Positions 52,203 through 58,770 of a DNA stretch of 64,000 bases are shown here, one piece after another. The notes beneath the pieces were generated by a model that saw nothing but the letters and a program-made list of their open reading frames with translations, searched no databases and was not told where the DNA came from. The DNA comes from a virus: positions 21,515-85,514 of the IMG/VR virus record IMGVR_UViG_3300044729_002487, one strand, 5' to 3'. The number at the start of each line of letters is the position of its first letter. Positions within the stretch are counted from its first letter, which is position 1. A program made the translations under genes and the position numbers.

Positions 52203-52420
52203 TGATACAGCCAGCATCTAAAGATTGGATTCAGCAAGCGTTTGTGAGGGAGTTTGGAAACAAGCTCCTTCCAACTGACTTCTATTGGGAAGATGGAAAA
52301 CGTGTAATGACAGAATCATATCATACGCGTAGAGGTTCATGTTGCGGTAGTGGATGTAGACATTGTCCATATAATCCTAAGCATGTAAAAGGTACTACAA
52401 ACATATTTATTAGTAAATAA
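52202..52420 (+). CDS. Small Cys-rich protein (DUF5522-like)
   Basis: 72 residues. The core RRGSCCGSGCRHCPYNPKH matches the CCGxGCRHCPY hallmark of DUF5522, small proteins of unknown function found in bacteria and eukaryotes. The cysteines probably bind metal. It shares its first base with the nrdJ stop codon, so the two are co-translated; a helper role for the reductase is possible but unproven. A late-type motif lies inside its 3' end. Confidence 0.7.
   Translation: MIQPASKDWIQQAFVREFGNKLLPTDFYWEDGKRVMTESYHTRRGSCCGSGCRHCPYNPKHVKGTTNIFISK
52403..52410 (+). promoter_or_regulatory. Late-type motif ATATTTAT
   Basis: Embedded in the last codons of the Cys-rich gene, 29 bases before the cargo gene at 52440, which lies among early/middle genes. 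Confidence 0.4.
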
Positions 52421-52439
52421 ATAGAATAAAGGAAATACT

Positions 52440-52763
52440 ATGAATTTAAAAGAATCATACCAAAGATTGTTTAAATCTAGACCATCATCAAATGATATAT
52501 CGTTATTGGAATCATCACGTAAATCTTTAACAGAAGTTCAAGCACTTAAAGGAAAAGTTGGTGAATATGAATTTATTAACTGGGTTAACATGCATGATAC
52601 TAAAGCGGCGGATGAAATTCAAGAGATAGACACTACTATGATGGATTCGGATGCTGTAGCAAATGATTATTTTGATATACTTCAAAAATATAAAATCCCA
52701 GGAACGATTACAGACGTCAAGCTTGACCGCGACGGTTATATATCTTGGATAAAAATAAAATAA
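52440..52763 (+). CDS. Cargo protein with degenerate first site, intact second
   Basis: 107 residues. MNLKESYQRLFKSRPSSND is the same leader as in the 13651 and 44910 proteins, but the first site is LFK instead of LFE. SLLE24/S and SLTE32/V follow, the former a good site. The mature part is a small alpha/beta domain (EYEFINWVNMHDTKAADEIQ; TITDVKLDRDGYISWIKIK). Retention of the leader in a gene placed away from the head module supports a shared packaging signal. Confidence 0.55.
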   Translation: MNLKESYQRLFKSRPSSNDISLLESSRKSLTEVQALKGKVGEYEFINWVNMHDTKAADEIQEIDTTMMDSDAVANDYFDILQKYKIPGTITDVKLDRDGYISWIKIK

Positions 52764-52772
52764 GGTTGACAT

Positions 52773-53702
52773 ATGATTCTTAAACTCGGCAGTAAAGGCG
52801 AACAAGTTAAATTACTTCAAGCCAAACTAGGTTTAACAGCGGATGGCGTTTTTGGACCAAAAACAGAAGCAGCGGTAAAGGCATGGCAATTGAAAAATGG
52901 ATTAGTAGCTGATGGTATTGTTGGTCCTAAAACATGGAGCGAATTAAATATAGCATCTACGGATTTATCAGAGCAACATATCGAAGAATCAGATACCATT
53001 TCATATAAACAATATCTTTTACCAAAGGATGAGTATTTAGCCGGTCCTACTAAAAAAGAATATTTGTTCTTACATCATACAGCAGGTGGACATAATCCAT
53101 ACCAAGTTGTTGATATGTGGGCAAAAGATACACGAGGACGTATTGCAACTGAGTTTGTATTAGGCGGGCCTGCATCAAATGGAAAGGATGCTAAATATGA
53201 CGGTGAATTGATTCAATGTGTACCTACCGGCGGCTATGGTTGGCATTTAGGTGATAATGGATCTATGCACATGCATAAACATTCGGTTGGTATAGAAGTT
53301 TGCAATTATGGATATGTTACCAAAGGTGGATACCGTAAAGGTAAGGCATGGATAGCAAAAGATCCAAATAAATTTTATAACTACGCCGGCGGTGAAGTAA
53401 TTGAAACTCATGTAACTACCTTACCAAAAATATTCCGCGGACATTCAACATGGCATCGATATTCAGATAAACAATTAGAAGTATTAAAGAATTGGATTCT
53501 GTTTATTGCTGATCGTGATAACATTGATGTTCGTAAAGGATTAGTCGAAGAAGTTAAATCAAAAGGCGCAGCAGGTTTTGAATTCAATGAGAATGCCTAT
53601 TATGGACGAGTTAAAGGAATGTGGACTCATACAAATACAAGAAAAGATAAAGTTGATATGTTTCCGCAACCAGAACTTATTGATATGTTATTAGGCTTGT
53701 AA
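52773..53702 (+). CDS. Endolysin: peptidoglycan-binding domain plus amidase
   Basis: 309 residues. Residues 3-65 form a PG_binding_1 domain (LGSKGEQVKLLQAKLGLTAD, GPKTEAAVKAWQLKNGL). Residues about 90-250 form an amidase-2/PGRP domain (EYLFLHHTAGGHNPYQVVDM, SVGIEVCNYG, FRGHSTWHRYSDKQLEVLKN) that cleaves the MurNAc-L-Ala bond. Two of the usual zinc histidines are visible (HH near 97-98, H in RGHSTWH); the third ligand is unclear. There is no signal peptide, so a holin is needed. It is followed by a membrane protein gene 2 bases on. Confidence 0.9.
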   Translation: MILKLGSKGEQVKLLQAKLGLTADGVFGPKTEAAVKAWQLKNGLVADGIVGPKTWSELNIASTDLSEQHIEESDTISYKQYLLPKDEYLAGPTKKEYLFLHHTAGGHNPYQVVDMWAKDTRGRIATEFVLGGPASNGKDAKYDGELIQCVPTGGYGWHLGDNGSMHMHKHSVGIEVCNYGYVTKGGYRKGKAWIAKDPNKFYNYAGGEVIETHVTTLPKIFRGHSTWHRYSDKQLEVLKNWILFIADRDNIDVRKGLVEEVKSKGAAGFEFNENAYYGRVKGMWTHTNTRKDKVDMFPQPELIDMLLGL

Positions 53703-53704
53703 TC

Positions 53705-54310
53705 ATGGAAAGTATATTGTTAGGAATACTTACGACCATTCTTGGTATCGTCGGTACTTTAACAGCTGTTTGGTTAAAATATTATTTAGACAAAAGAGCC
53801 AAATCGCAAGAGTGTGTTGTACAACGTACCGTAAATGAAGATACGGAAATACTTGATAGACTTGATGAACTTAAAAGTGAAATTGGAGCTGACCGTATTT
53901 CTATATTCTCATTTCATAATGGCGGCGAATATTATTCAGGTCGTAGTATGCAAAAATTATCTTGTTCATATGAAGTTGTGCAACCTGGAATTGCTAGGCA
54001 TCAAATGAAAATGCAGAATGTACCGGTATCAGCATGTTTAACAACTATTAAACATATGATCGAAGAGAAAGAATTTTTCTGTTATGATGTGGATAGAGAT
54101 TTTCCGGAATCAGCATGTAAAAGTTATTTAATCGAATATGGTGTTAAATCTACATATCAATATGCAATATTCGATTTGAACCGTAGAGCCATTGGTATAT
54201 TACGAGCAGACTTTATAGCTGAGAAAGAAAGAATCAATTCCAAACAAGCAGATATAATGCGATTTACAGCCATTAAACTTTCCGGTTATTTGATCGGGCA
54301 AAAACATTGA
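53705..54310 (+). CDS. Membrane-anchored GAF-like protein
   Basis: 201 residues. A single N-terminal membrane segment (ILLGILTTILGIVGTLTAVW) is followed by a basic turn, a short helix and an alpha/beta domain. The domain begins GADRISIFSFHNGGEYYSGR, then PVSACLTTIKHMIEEKEFFC and QYAIFDLNRRAIGILRADFI, a GAF-like pattern. It sits next to the endolysin, so it could be a holin or a lysis-timing regulator sensing a ligand. A general signalling protein is equally possible. Confidence 0.55.
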   Translation: MESILLGILTTILGIVGTLTAVWLKYYLDKRAKSQECVVQRTVNEDTEILDRLDELKSEIGADRISIFSFHNGGEYYSGRSMQKLSCSYEVVQPGIARHQMKMQNVPVSACLTTIKHMIEEKEFFCYDVDRDFPESACKSYLIEYGVKSTYQYAIFDLNRRAIGILRADFIAEKERINSKQADIMRFTAIKLSGYLIGQKH

Positions 54311-54311
54311 T

Positions 54312-54956
54312 ATGAGTTATCTAGTAGCAAATTTACCACCTGTACAATGCTATGTACGTAAGGAGTACCTATACGATTTTCAGTCAGGTGTAGGCGAATT
54401 TGAACCTTGTTATTGGGTATCTGTAAAATCGATAAAAGGTAAAGCATTATACTTTGAATCATTGTTAACAAACTATGGAGCATTGTATGATAAGTTACCA
54501 TTATCTGCATATGTCTGGAAAACAGAATTAACGGAAAAACAATTGCCATTGGATTATATTGAGATATGGGATGCCTTTTCATATAACATTTCAGTAATTA
54601 AAAAACAAATGTTATCCGGATTGCAATGTAAAGTATACATGAAGGACCGTGCATTATATGACGGCGAGTATATGTTTACGATTGATTCATGTCATTCAGA
54701 ACCAAATGAATTAAATGTATCATTGTCAGAGACTCCCAATGAACATAAATCATTTAACATTATCAAATTAGATAACGGGCAATTTGCTGCTCAACCAAAT
54801 AACAGAGTTTTATTTTACGATCAATCATTAACACCTAATGGTGTAAACAAACCTGACTTTAAAGTATCTACACGCGAGTTCTTTTGTGAAAATGGAGCAA
54901 AATGGACGGCTGGCGATGAAGATAACTTTTTTTACGAAATTAATGAAAAAGATTAG
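54312..54956 (+). CDS. Conserved hypothetical protein
   Basis: 214 residues. It opens with PVQCYVRKEYLYDFQSGVG, a start I associate with uncharacterised proteins of T4-like marine phages, followed by alternating strands and helices (YIEIWDAFSYNISVIKKQML; GEYMFTIDSCHSEPNELNVS). No catalytic motif, leader or membrane segment. It ends just before a host-type promoter. The role is unknown. Confidence 0.5.
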   Translation: MSYLVANLPPVQCYVRKEYLYDFQSGVGEFEPCYWVSVKSIKGKALYFESLLTNYGALYDKLPLSAYVWKTELTEKQLPLDYIEIWDAFSYNISVIKKQMLSGLQCKVYMKDRALYDGEYMFTIDSCHSEPNELNVSLSETPNEHKSFNIIKLDNGQFAAQPNNRVLFYDQSLTPNGVNKPDFKVSTREFFCENGAKWTAGDEDNFFYEINEKD

Positions 54957-54984
54957 GAGAATTGAAAAATAGTTATTATATTTA
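54953..54984 (+). promoter_or_regulatory. Host-type promoter of the 7-deazaguanine cluster
   Basis: TTAG at 54953-54956 in place of TTTG, 20 bases, TATATTTA at 54977-54984, overlapping the upstream stop codon and 23 bases before the 55008 start. Confidence 0.6.
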
Positions 54985-55007
54985 TATAAATTTTAAAACA
55001 AAAAGTT

Positions 55008-55349
55008 ATGACCAAAGAAAGAGAGTTCAAATTCAAAGATGTTGAGTTAGCAATTAATTTTAAGAAAATTCCTTCGTATGATCAAGAGTATATTCGTACG
55101 ATGTTTTATGAAACCGCATTAGACCGATCTGTCAAGCATACCGGTATTGGTTTCAATGAATTTTATCCAGATTCAGCTAACTTTACAGTTTTTGATTCTG
55201 AACAAGCAATGCATAATGCAATGAGTGAATATGCTAATCCATATAAGTATACGGCATCACATCGTTTACATGGTAAGAAATATTTCTTAGCTTGGACATA
55301 TGATTATAATCGAGCAAATGCAGTTGAACATATAAAGGAGTTATATTAA
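55008..55349 (+). CDS. Hypothetical protein upstream of QueD
   Basis: 113 residues, charged and aromatic-rich (YDQEYIRTMFYETALDRSVK; SHRLHGKKYFLAWTYDYNRA). It heads the operon, with the queD-like start overlapping its stop by one base. I recognise no family. The coupling suggests a role in, or regulation of, deazaguanine synthesis, but this rests on position only. Confidence 0.5.
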   Translation: MTKEREFKFKDVELAINFKKIPSYDQEYIRTMFYETALDRSVKHTGIGFNEFYPDSANFTVFDSEQAMHNAMSEYANPYKYTASHRLHGKKYFLAWTYDYNRANAVEHIKELY

Positions 55350-55813
55350 TGGCAAAGTTCAAGTCAACAAAATTATTTGATGGTTACTCTGCATGCTTCC
55401 GACAATGGAAAGCGGATGGTACTCATTGTAGATTTTTACATGGATATGCTGTTTCTTTCCGCGTATGGTTCGAAGGTGATTTAGATCATCGCAATTGGGT
55501 ATTTGATTTTGGTGGAATGAAACGTGCAAAAAATCAAATTAATGGAATGTCTCCTAAAGATTATTTTGCGTGGCTATTAGATCATACTACGATTGTTGCT
55601 GTTGATGATCCATACTTAAAGACATTTGAACAAATGCATGAAGATGGCATTATCCAATTGCGAATATTAGCAAACACCGGTTGCGAAAAGTTTGCAGAAC
55701 ATTTATACAATGTAATTAATATATTCTTATTACATGAAACCGAAGGTAGAGTAAAAGCAGTTAAAGTAGAAGTTTACGAACATGAAAGAAACTCAGCAAG
55801 TTATGGAGAATAA
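55349..55813 (+). CDS. queD: QueD-like 6-carboxytetrahydropterin synthase
   Basis: 154 residues. The fold pattern LFDGYSACFRQW, HCRFLHGYAVSFRVWFEG, WVFDFGGMKRAKNQI and AWLLDHTTIVAVDDP matches the 6-pyruvoyltetrahydropterin synthase/QueD family, with catalytic Cys (C27), H31 and the DH pair intact. The canonical zinc histidines appear changed: AAHR is ACFR and HGH is HGY. It would convert the FolE product to carboxytetrahydropterin. The altered ligands raise the question of a different metal site or substrate. Confidence 0.78.
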   Translation: MAKFKSTKLFDGYSACFRQWKADGTHCRFLHGYAVSFRVWFEGDLDHRNWVFDFGGMKRAKNQINGMSPKDYFAWLLDHTTIVAVDDPYLKTFEQMHEDGIIQLRILANTGCEKFAEHLYNVINIFLLHETEGRVKAVKVEVYEHERNSASYGE

Positions 55814-55931
55814 AAAAAGAAATATAATAAATATTGATTTAAGTGGTTGTAAAAACATGAAGGAATGTGCTAAAGTAATTGATATGATCTCATCTGGTAA
55901 AATTAAAATCACAATAGGACAGACAAAATGA
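55782..55931 (+). CDS. Small overlapping gene after queD
   Basis: A 49-residue frame starting 32 bases inside the queD 3' end and ending in ATGA overlap with the next gene. The content is plausible for a folded peptide (NIINIDLSGCKNMKECAKVI) with two cysteines. Without it there would be a 114-base gap between queD and 55928. Acceptance rests on the coupled stop/start; no family is recognised. Confidence 0.4.
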   Translation: MKETQQVMENKKRNIINIDLSGCKNMKECAKVIDMISSGKIKITIGQTK

Positions 55932-56122
55932 AACAAGAAACTAATGAGATGTCAATAACTCAACAAATTAAAATTGCTTTAGAAAACTCCAACTTAAACG
56001 TTGTTGTTACACCGATCATGTTTTCTCCGGACGCATTTACACCAGTACTGGGTGTGTTAGTAAAAAATGAGGATTCGAGTTATACTAAAAAATATACAAT
56101 AACGGTTAAAACAAATAACTAA
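55928..56122 (+). CDS. Small hypothetical protein
   Basis: 64 residues: a helical start (SITQQIKIALENSNLNVVVT), then strands (FTPVLGVLVKNED; KYTITVKTNN), suggesting a small alpha/beta domain. It is translated in a run with its neighbours (4-base overlap upstream, 3-base gap downstream). The function is unknown. Confidence 0.45.
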   Translation: MKQETNEMSITQQIKIALENSNLNVVVTPIMFSPDAFTPVLGVLVKNEDSSYTKKYTITVKTNN

Positions 56123-56125
56123 ACC

Positions 56126-56500
56126 ATGAAGAATAATGACGAGACATATATATCGCTTTTTGAATATTTAGGTAAAGGCTCTGGCGGATCAAACATTGGC
56201 CGAGAAGTAACAGCGGAAGCTATTAAGCAAGGCGTTGATATCAAATATAGAATGTTACCAAAAGAAGTGCAAAAACCGGAATATAATCAAGTGCAATTAT
56301 ATCCAATATCATTTTTAGATGAATATTTTGCAAGCAAGCCTGAAATGGATCTCACACCGATTGTAAGAAGATCTGCGTTAATCCAGATATATCAACGACT
56401 TGAAGATTTAGAACTTAAGTTCAAAGCTTTATTAGATAAATTAGAAACAAATGTTACCAATAGTAATGAGCCAGATACCGATGACGAACTTCCGTTTTGA
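56126..56500 (+). CDS. Unknown protein with SSB-like acidic tip
   Basis: 124 residues. An N-terminal small domain (LFEYLGKGSGGSNIGREVTA) and a short coiled coil (QRLEDLELKFKALLDKLE) are followed by a disordered linker ending EPDTDDELPF. That last segment is very close to the C-terminal tip of bacterial SSB (acidic, ending in (I/L)PF), which binds RecQ, PriA, ExoI and other repair factors. The phage ssDNA-binding protein gp32 here lacks it. The protein could recruit or block host SSB-binding enzymes (inference). Its 3' end overlaps QueE. Confidence 0.55.
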   Translation: MKNNDETYISLFEYLGKGSGGSNIGREVTAEAIKQGVDIKYRMLPKEVQKPEYNQVQLYPISFLDEYFASKPEMDLTPIVRRSALIQIYQRLEDLELKFKALLDKLETNVTNSNEPDTDDELPF

Positions 56501-57284
56501 TCCGCAGCCAGGAGAGCCGCGTATATTAGATTATGATAAAGTGTTACCTATTGTTGAATTGTACCGATGCGTGCAATCAGAAGGTAGTAGATTTGGAATG
56601 CCAACAATTGCAATACGAACCACCGGTTGTACACATCGATGCTTCTTTGGAGAAGGAGGTTGGTGTGATAGTTGGTATACATCTATTCATCCAGAGAAAG
56701 GTAAATTTACATTTAACGATATCATTAAGATATATGAAGAAAATCCTCAGGTTAGAGAAATGATGATCACCGGCGGATCACCGACAATGCATCCAGCATT
56801 GTTAAATGAATTAACAATTTTTGCAATGAAGAATGGAATTGTAACTACATTGGAAACTGAAGGCTCTCATTATATTGAAACTTCATTGCCAATTGATGTA
56901 ATTTCATTGTCACCTAAATTTAGTAATTCAGTTCCTGTAATTGGAGCAGTTACGCCGCAAGGTACGATTGTCGATCAAAAAATGATTGATCAGCATAATA
57001 AATTTAGATTGCATAAAGAAAACATTTCAAAAATGTTAAAGTACCATCATAATTATCATTACAAGCCAGTATGGGATGGTACTGAAGAAAATTTAAAAGA
57101 AATAGAAGATTTTCGTGTTGAGTTTAATATTCCAAAACATAAAACGTATATTATGCCGGCCGGAGATACAAGAGAAGAACTAATTAAAATGTATCCAATA
57201 GTATTTGAAATGTGTGCCGAACATGGTTATAATATGACCGGTAGAGACCATATCATTGCATATGATACAAAAAGAGGTGTATAA
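56481..57284 (+). CDS. queE: QueE-like radical SAM 7-carboxy-7-deazaguanine synthase
   Basis: 267 residues from the preferred ATG at 56481; ATGs at 56451 and 56466 would extend it by 10 or 5. VLPIVELYRCVQSEGSRFGM and TIAIRTTGCTHRCFFGEGGW lead into the radical-SAM cysteines, spaced CX3CX7C. ITGGSPTMHPALLNEL follows (the GGE-type SAM motif is GGS here), and VISLSPKFSN is typical of QueE. It makes carboxydeazaguanine from the QueD product. The start overlaps the SSB-tip gene by 20 bases. Confidence 0.82.
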   Translation: MTNFRFDPQPGEPRILDYDKVLPIVELYRCVQSEGSRFGMPTIAIRTTGCTHRCFFGEGGWCDSWYTSIHPEKGKFTFNDIIKIYEENPQVREMMITGGSPTMHPALLNELTIFAMKNGIVTTLETEGSHYIETSLPIDVISLSPKFSNSVPVIGAVTPQGTIVDQKMIDQHNKFRLHKENISKMLKYHHNYHYKPVWDGTEENLKEIEDFRVEFNIPKHKTYIMPAGDTREELIKMYPIVFEMCAEHGYNMTGRDHIIAYDTKRGV

Positions 57285-57303
57285 TTTAAAAAAGGAAAAG
57301 GTT

Positions 57304-57594
57304 ATGTGGGAACCAATTGGAGATTTAATTTTATTAAAAGAACTCGAAGCACCGACTAAGTCAAAAGGTGGTTTGATATTATCAAATTCATCAGTGGATT
57401 ATATTAAAGCTGAAGTAACAGCTGTAGGGCCTGGATTGTTTACTCATACCGGTGATCGTATTCCAATGACTGTTAAGGTTGGTGACATTGTTATGATTCA
57501 TAAAAATCAGAGCGGTGAAAATAAAAAAGTTAAACTTGATGATGATACGTTCATATTAGTACACGAAGGAGACTTGTCATTAAGACAATGTTAA
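57304..57594 (+). CDS. GroES-like co-chaperonin
   Basis: 96 residues from the ATG at 57304, with AAAAAGGAAAAGG upstream. It reads as a GroES fold: EPIGDLILLKELEAPTKSKG, a mobile-loop-like segment LILSNSSVDYIK, the A-V-G-P-G turn (EVTAVGPGLFTHTGDRIPMT), VKVGDIVMIHKN and a closing strand ILVHEGDL. In T4 this role is filled by gp31, which replaces host GroES so that GroEL can fold gp23. The same use is likely here. Confidence 0.85.
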   Translation: MWEPIGDLILLKELEAPTKSKGGLILSNSSVDYIKAEVTAVGPGLFTHTGDRIPMTVKVGDIVMIHKNQSGENKKVKLDDDTFILVHEGDLSLRQC

Positions 57595-57615
57595 ACAAAT
57601 AAACTCATGCGGAAA
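57591..57615 (+). repeat. Inverted repeat, left arm
   Basis: TTAAACAAATAA-A-CTCATGCGGAAA pairs with the right arm at 58036-58059, 24 of 25 positions with one extra A. The arm straddles the end of the GroES gene and lies 16 bases before the membrane-protein gene. Confidence 0.8.
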
Positions 57616-57631
57616 TCAATTAGGAGTAAAA

Positions 57632-58024
57632 ATGGAAACAATTTATTTTAGTTTAGGAATCGCCTCTGTAGTTGTTACGGTGATAGCTGTAGTAGCTGTT
57701 TGGGCAATTGTTAAGGTATTAAAATTAACAACGCAATTGCGTAATTTAGAACAGTCATGGAACCATGGCATGAATGATGTACATCGTGACATTACAATGG
57801 TACAACGTACTATCGAAAACGGTTTAGATAATCGTTTTAGAGATGTGGATTCATCTTTTGATACTTTGAGTCGAGAACTCAATGAAAGGTTTAATAACGT
57901 GCATAGAGATTTAGATACCGTCAATAGAGAATCAGAAAATCGAGCTGACCAGCTAAATCGATACATAGATTCACGAATTGATAAATTATCAGTGAATAAG
58001 AAAAAGGAAACGCTAACAGCGTAA
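57632..58024 (+). CDS. Membrane-anchored coiled-coil protein in an inverted-repeat cassette
   Basis: 130 residues. One N-terminal membrane segment (about 5-30: FSLGIASVVVTVIAVVAVWA), then a heptad-rich coiled coil with repeats such as NNVHRDLDTVNRESENRADQ, and a basic tail. It has a strong TAGGAG site. The gene alone is enclosed by 24-bp inverted repeats. The function is unknown; superinfection exclusion or an envelope-stress role would fit a small anchored coiled coil, but there is no direct evidence. Confidence 0.5.
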   Translation: METIYFSLGIASVVVTVIAVVAVWAIVKVLKLTTQLRNLEQSWNHGMNDVHRDITMVQRTIENGLDNRFRDVDSSFDTLSRELNERFNNVHRDLDTVNRESENRADQLNRYIDSRIDKLSVNKKKETLTA

Positions 58025-58035
58025 TTTAATATAAC

Positions 58036-58059
58036 TTTCCGCATGAGTTATTTGTTTAA
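58036..58059 (+). repeat. Inverted repeat, right arm
   Basis: Reverse complement of the left arm (57591-57615). Its last part, TTTGTTTAA, includes the TTTG -33 box of the folE promoter, so any event at the repeat would also touch that promoter. Confidence 0.8.
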
Positions 58060-58082
58060 TTGAAAAAAAGTATTTATATTTA
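58051..58082 (+). promoter_or_regulatory. Host-type promoter before folE
   Basis: TTTG at 58051-58054 (inside the right inverted-repeat arm), 20 bases, TATATTTA at 58075-58082, 17 bases before the folE ATG. Confidence 0.65.
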
Positions 58083-58099
58083 GAGAAATAAGTAGTAAT

Positions 58100-58768
58100 A
58101 TGACAAGTAAGAAATTTGATATTGAGTTAGTAAGATTAGGTTTTGCTAACGGCTCAGCTCCAGGAGCTCCTTTTACTAGAGACGAAAAAGATAAAATGAT
58201 TGATGAGGCAGCGGATGCCTTTGGTAAATTTTTAGATGCGTTGAAATGTGATTGGCGTAACGATCCAAATTCATCAGATACGCCTAGGCGAGTAGCTAAA
58301 GCATATGTAAATGATTTATGGGCTGGTCGTTATAATGGTACACCGGATATTACTGCATTTCCATCTGATGGTTATGATGGTATGGTATTCGAAGGAGGTA
58401 TTCCATTAACGTCGATGTGTTCTCATCATCATCAAACTATAATGGGCCGTGTACATGTTGCATATATTCCTGGCGAAGACAGTAAGGTAATCGGTCTTTC
58501 CAAATTAAATAGATTAGTAGAGCATTTCGGACGAAGAGGTGCTATTCAAGAGCAATTAACTGTTGCAATTCATAATGCCATAGATACCATTATCAATGAC
58601 AATAAAGGTGTTGCTGTCATGATAGAAGCTACTCATAACTGTGTACAATGTCGTGGTGTTAAGCATGGCGGTGCATCAATGAAGACATCTAAATTAACAG
58701 GTGCATTTAAAGATAATGATGCTACTCGTGCAGAGTTTTATGAATTTGTAAAAGGTTATAACAATTAA
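58100..58768 (+). CDS. folE: GTP cyclohydrolase I (FolE)
   Basis: 222 residues, the usual length. Zinc ligands are visible: C107 in SMCSHHHQTIMG (H110 too) and C181 in NCVQCRG. Further hallmarks are VIGLSKLNRLVEHFGRRGAI with QEQLT, and VMIEATHNCVQCRGVKHGGA. It opens GTP to dihydroneopterin triphosphate, the first step shared by folate and 7-deazaguanine synthesis. With QueD and QueE nearby, deazaguanine supply is the likely purpose. It is followed 2 bases later by the DNA polymerase. Confidence 0.95.
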   Translation: MTSKKFDIELVRLGFANGSAPGAPFTRDEKDKMIDEAADAFGKFLDALKCDWRNDPNSSDTPRRVAKAYVNDLWAGRYNGTPDITAFPSDGYDGMVFEGGIPLTSMCSHHHQTIMGRVHVAYIPGEDSKVIGLSKLNRLVEHFGRRGAIQEQLTVAIHNAIDTIINDNKGVAVMIEATHNCVQCRGVKHGGASMKTSKLTGAFKDNDATRAEFYEFVKGYNN

Positions 58769-58770
58769 GA

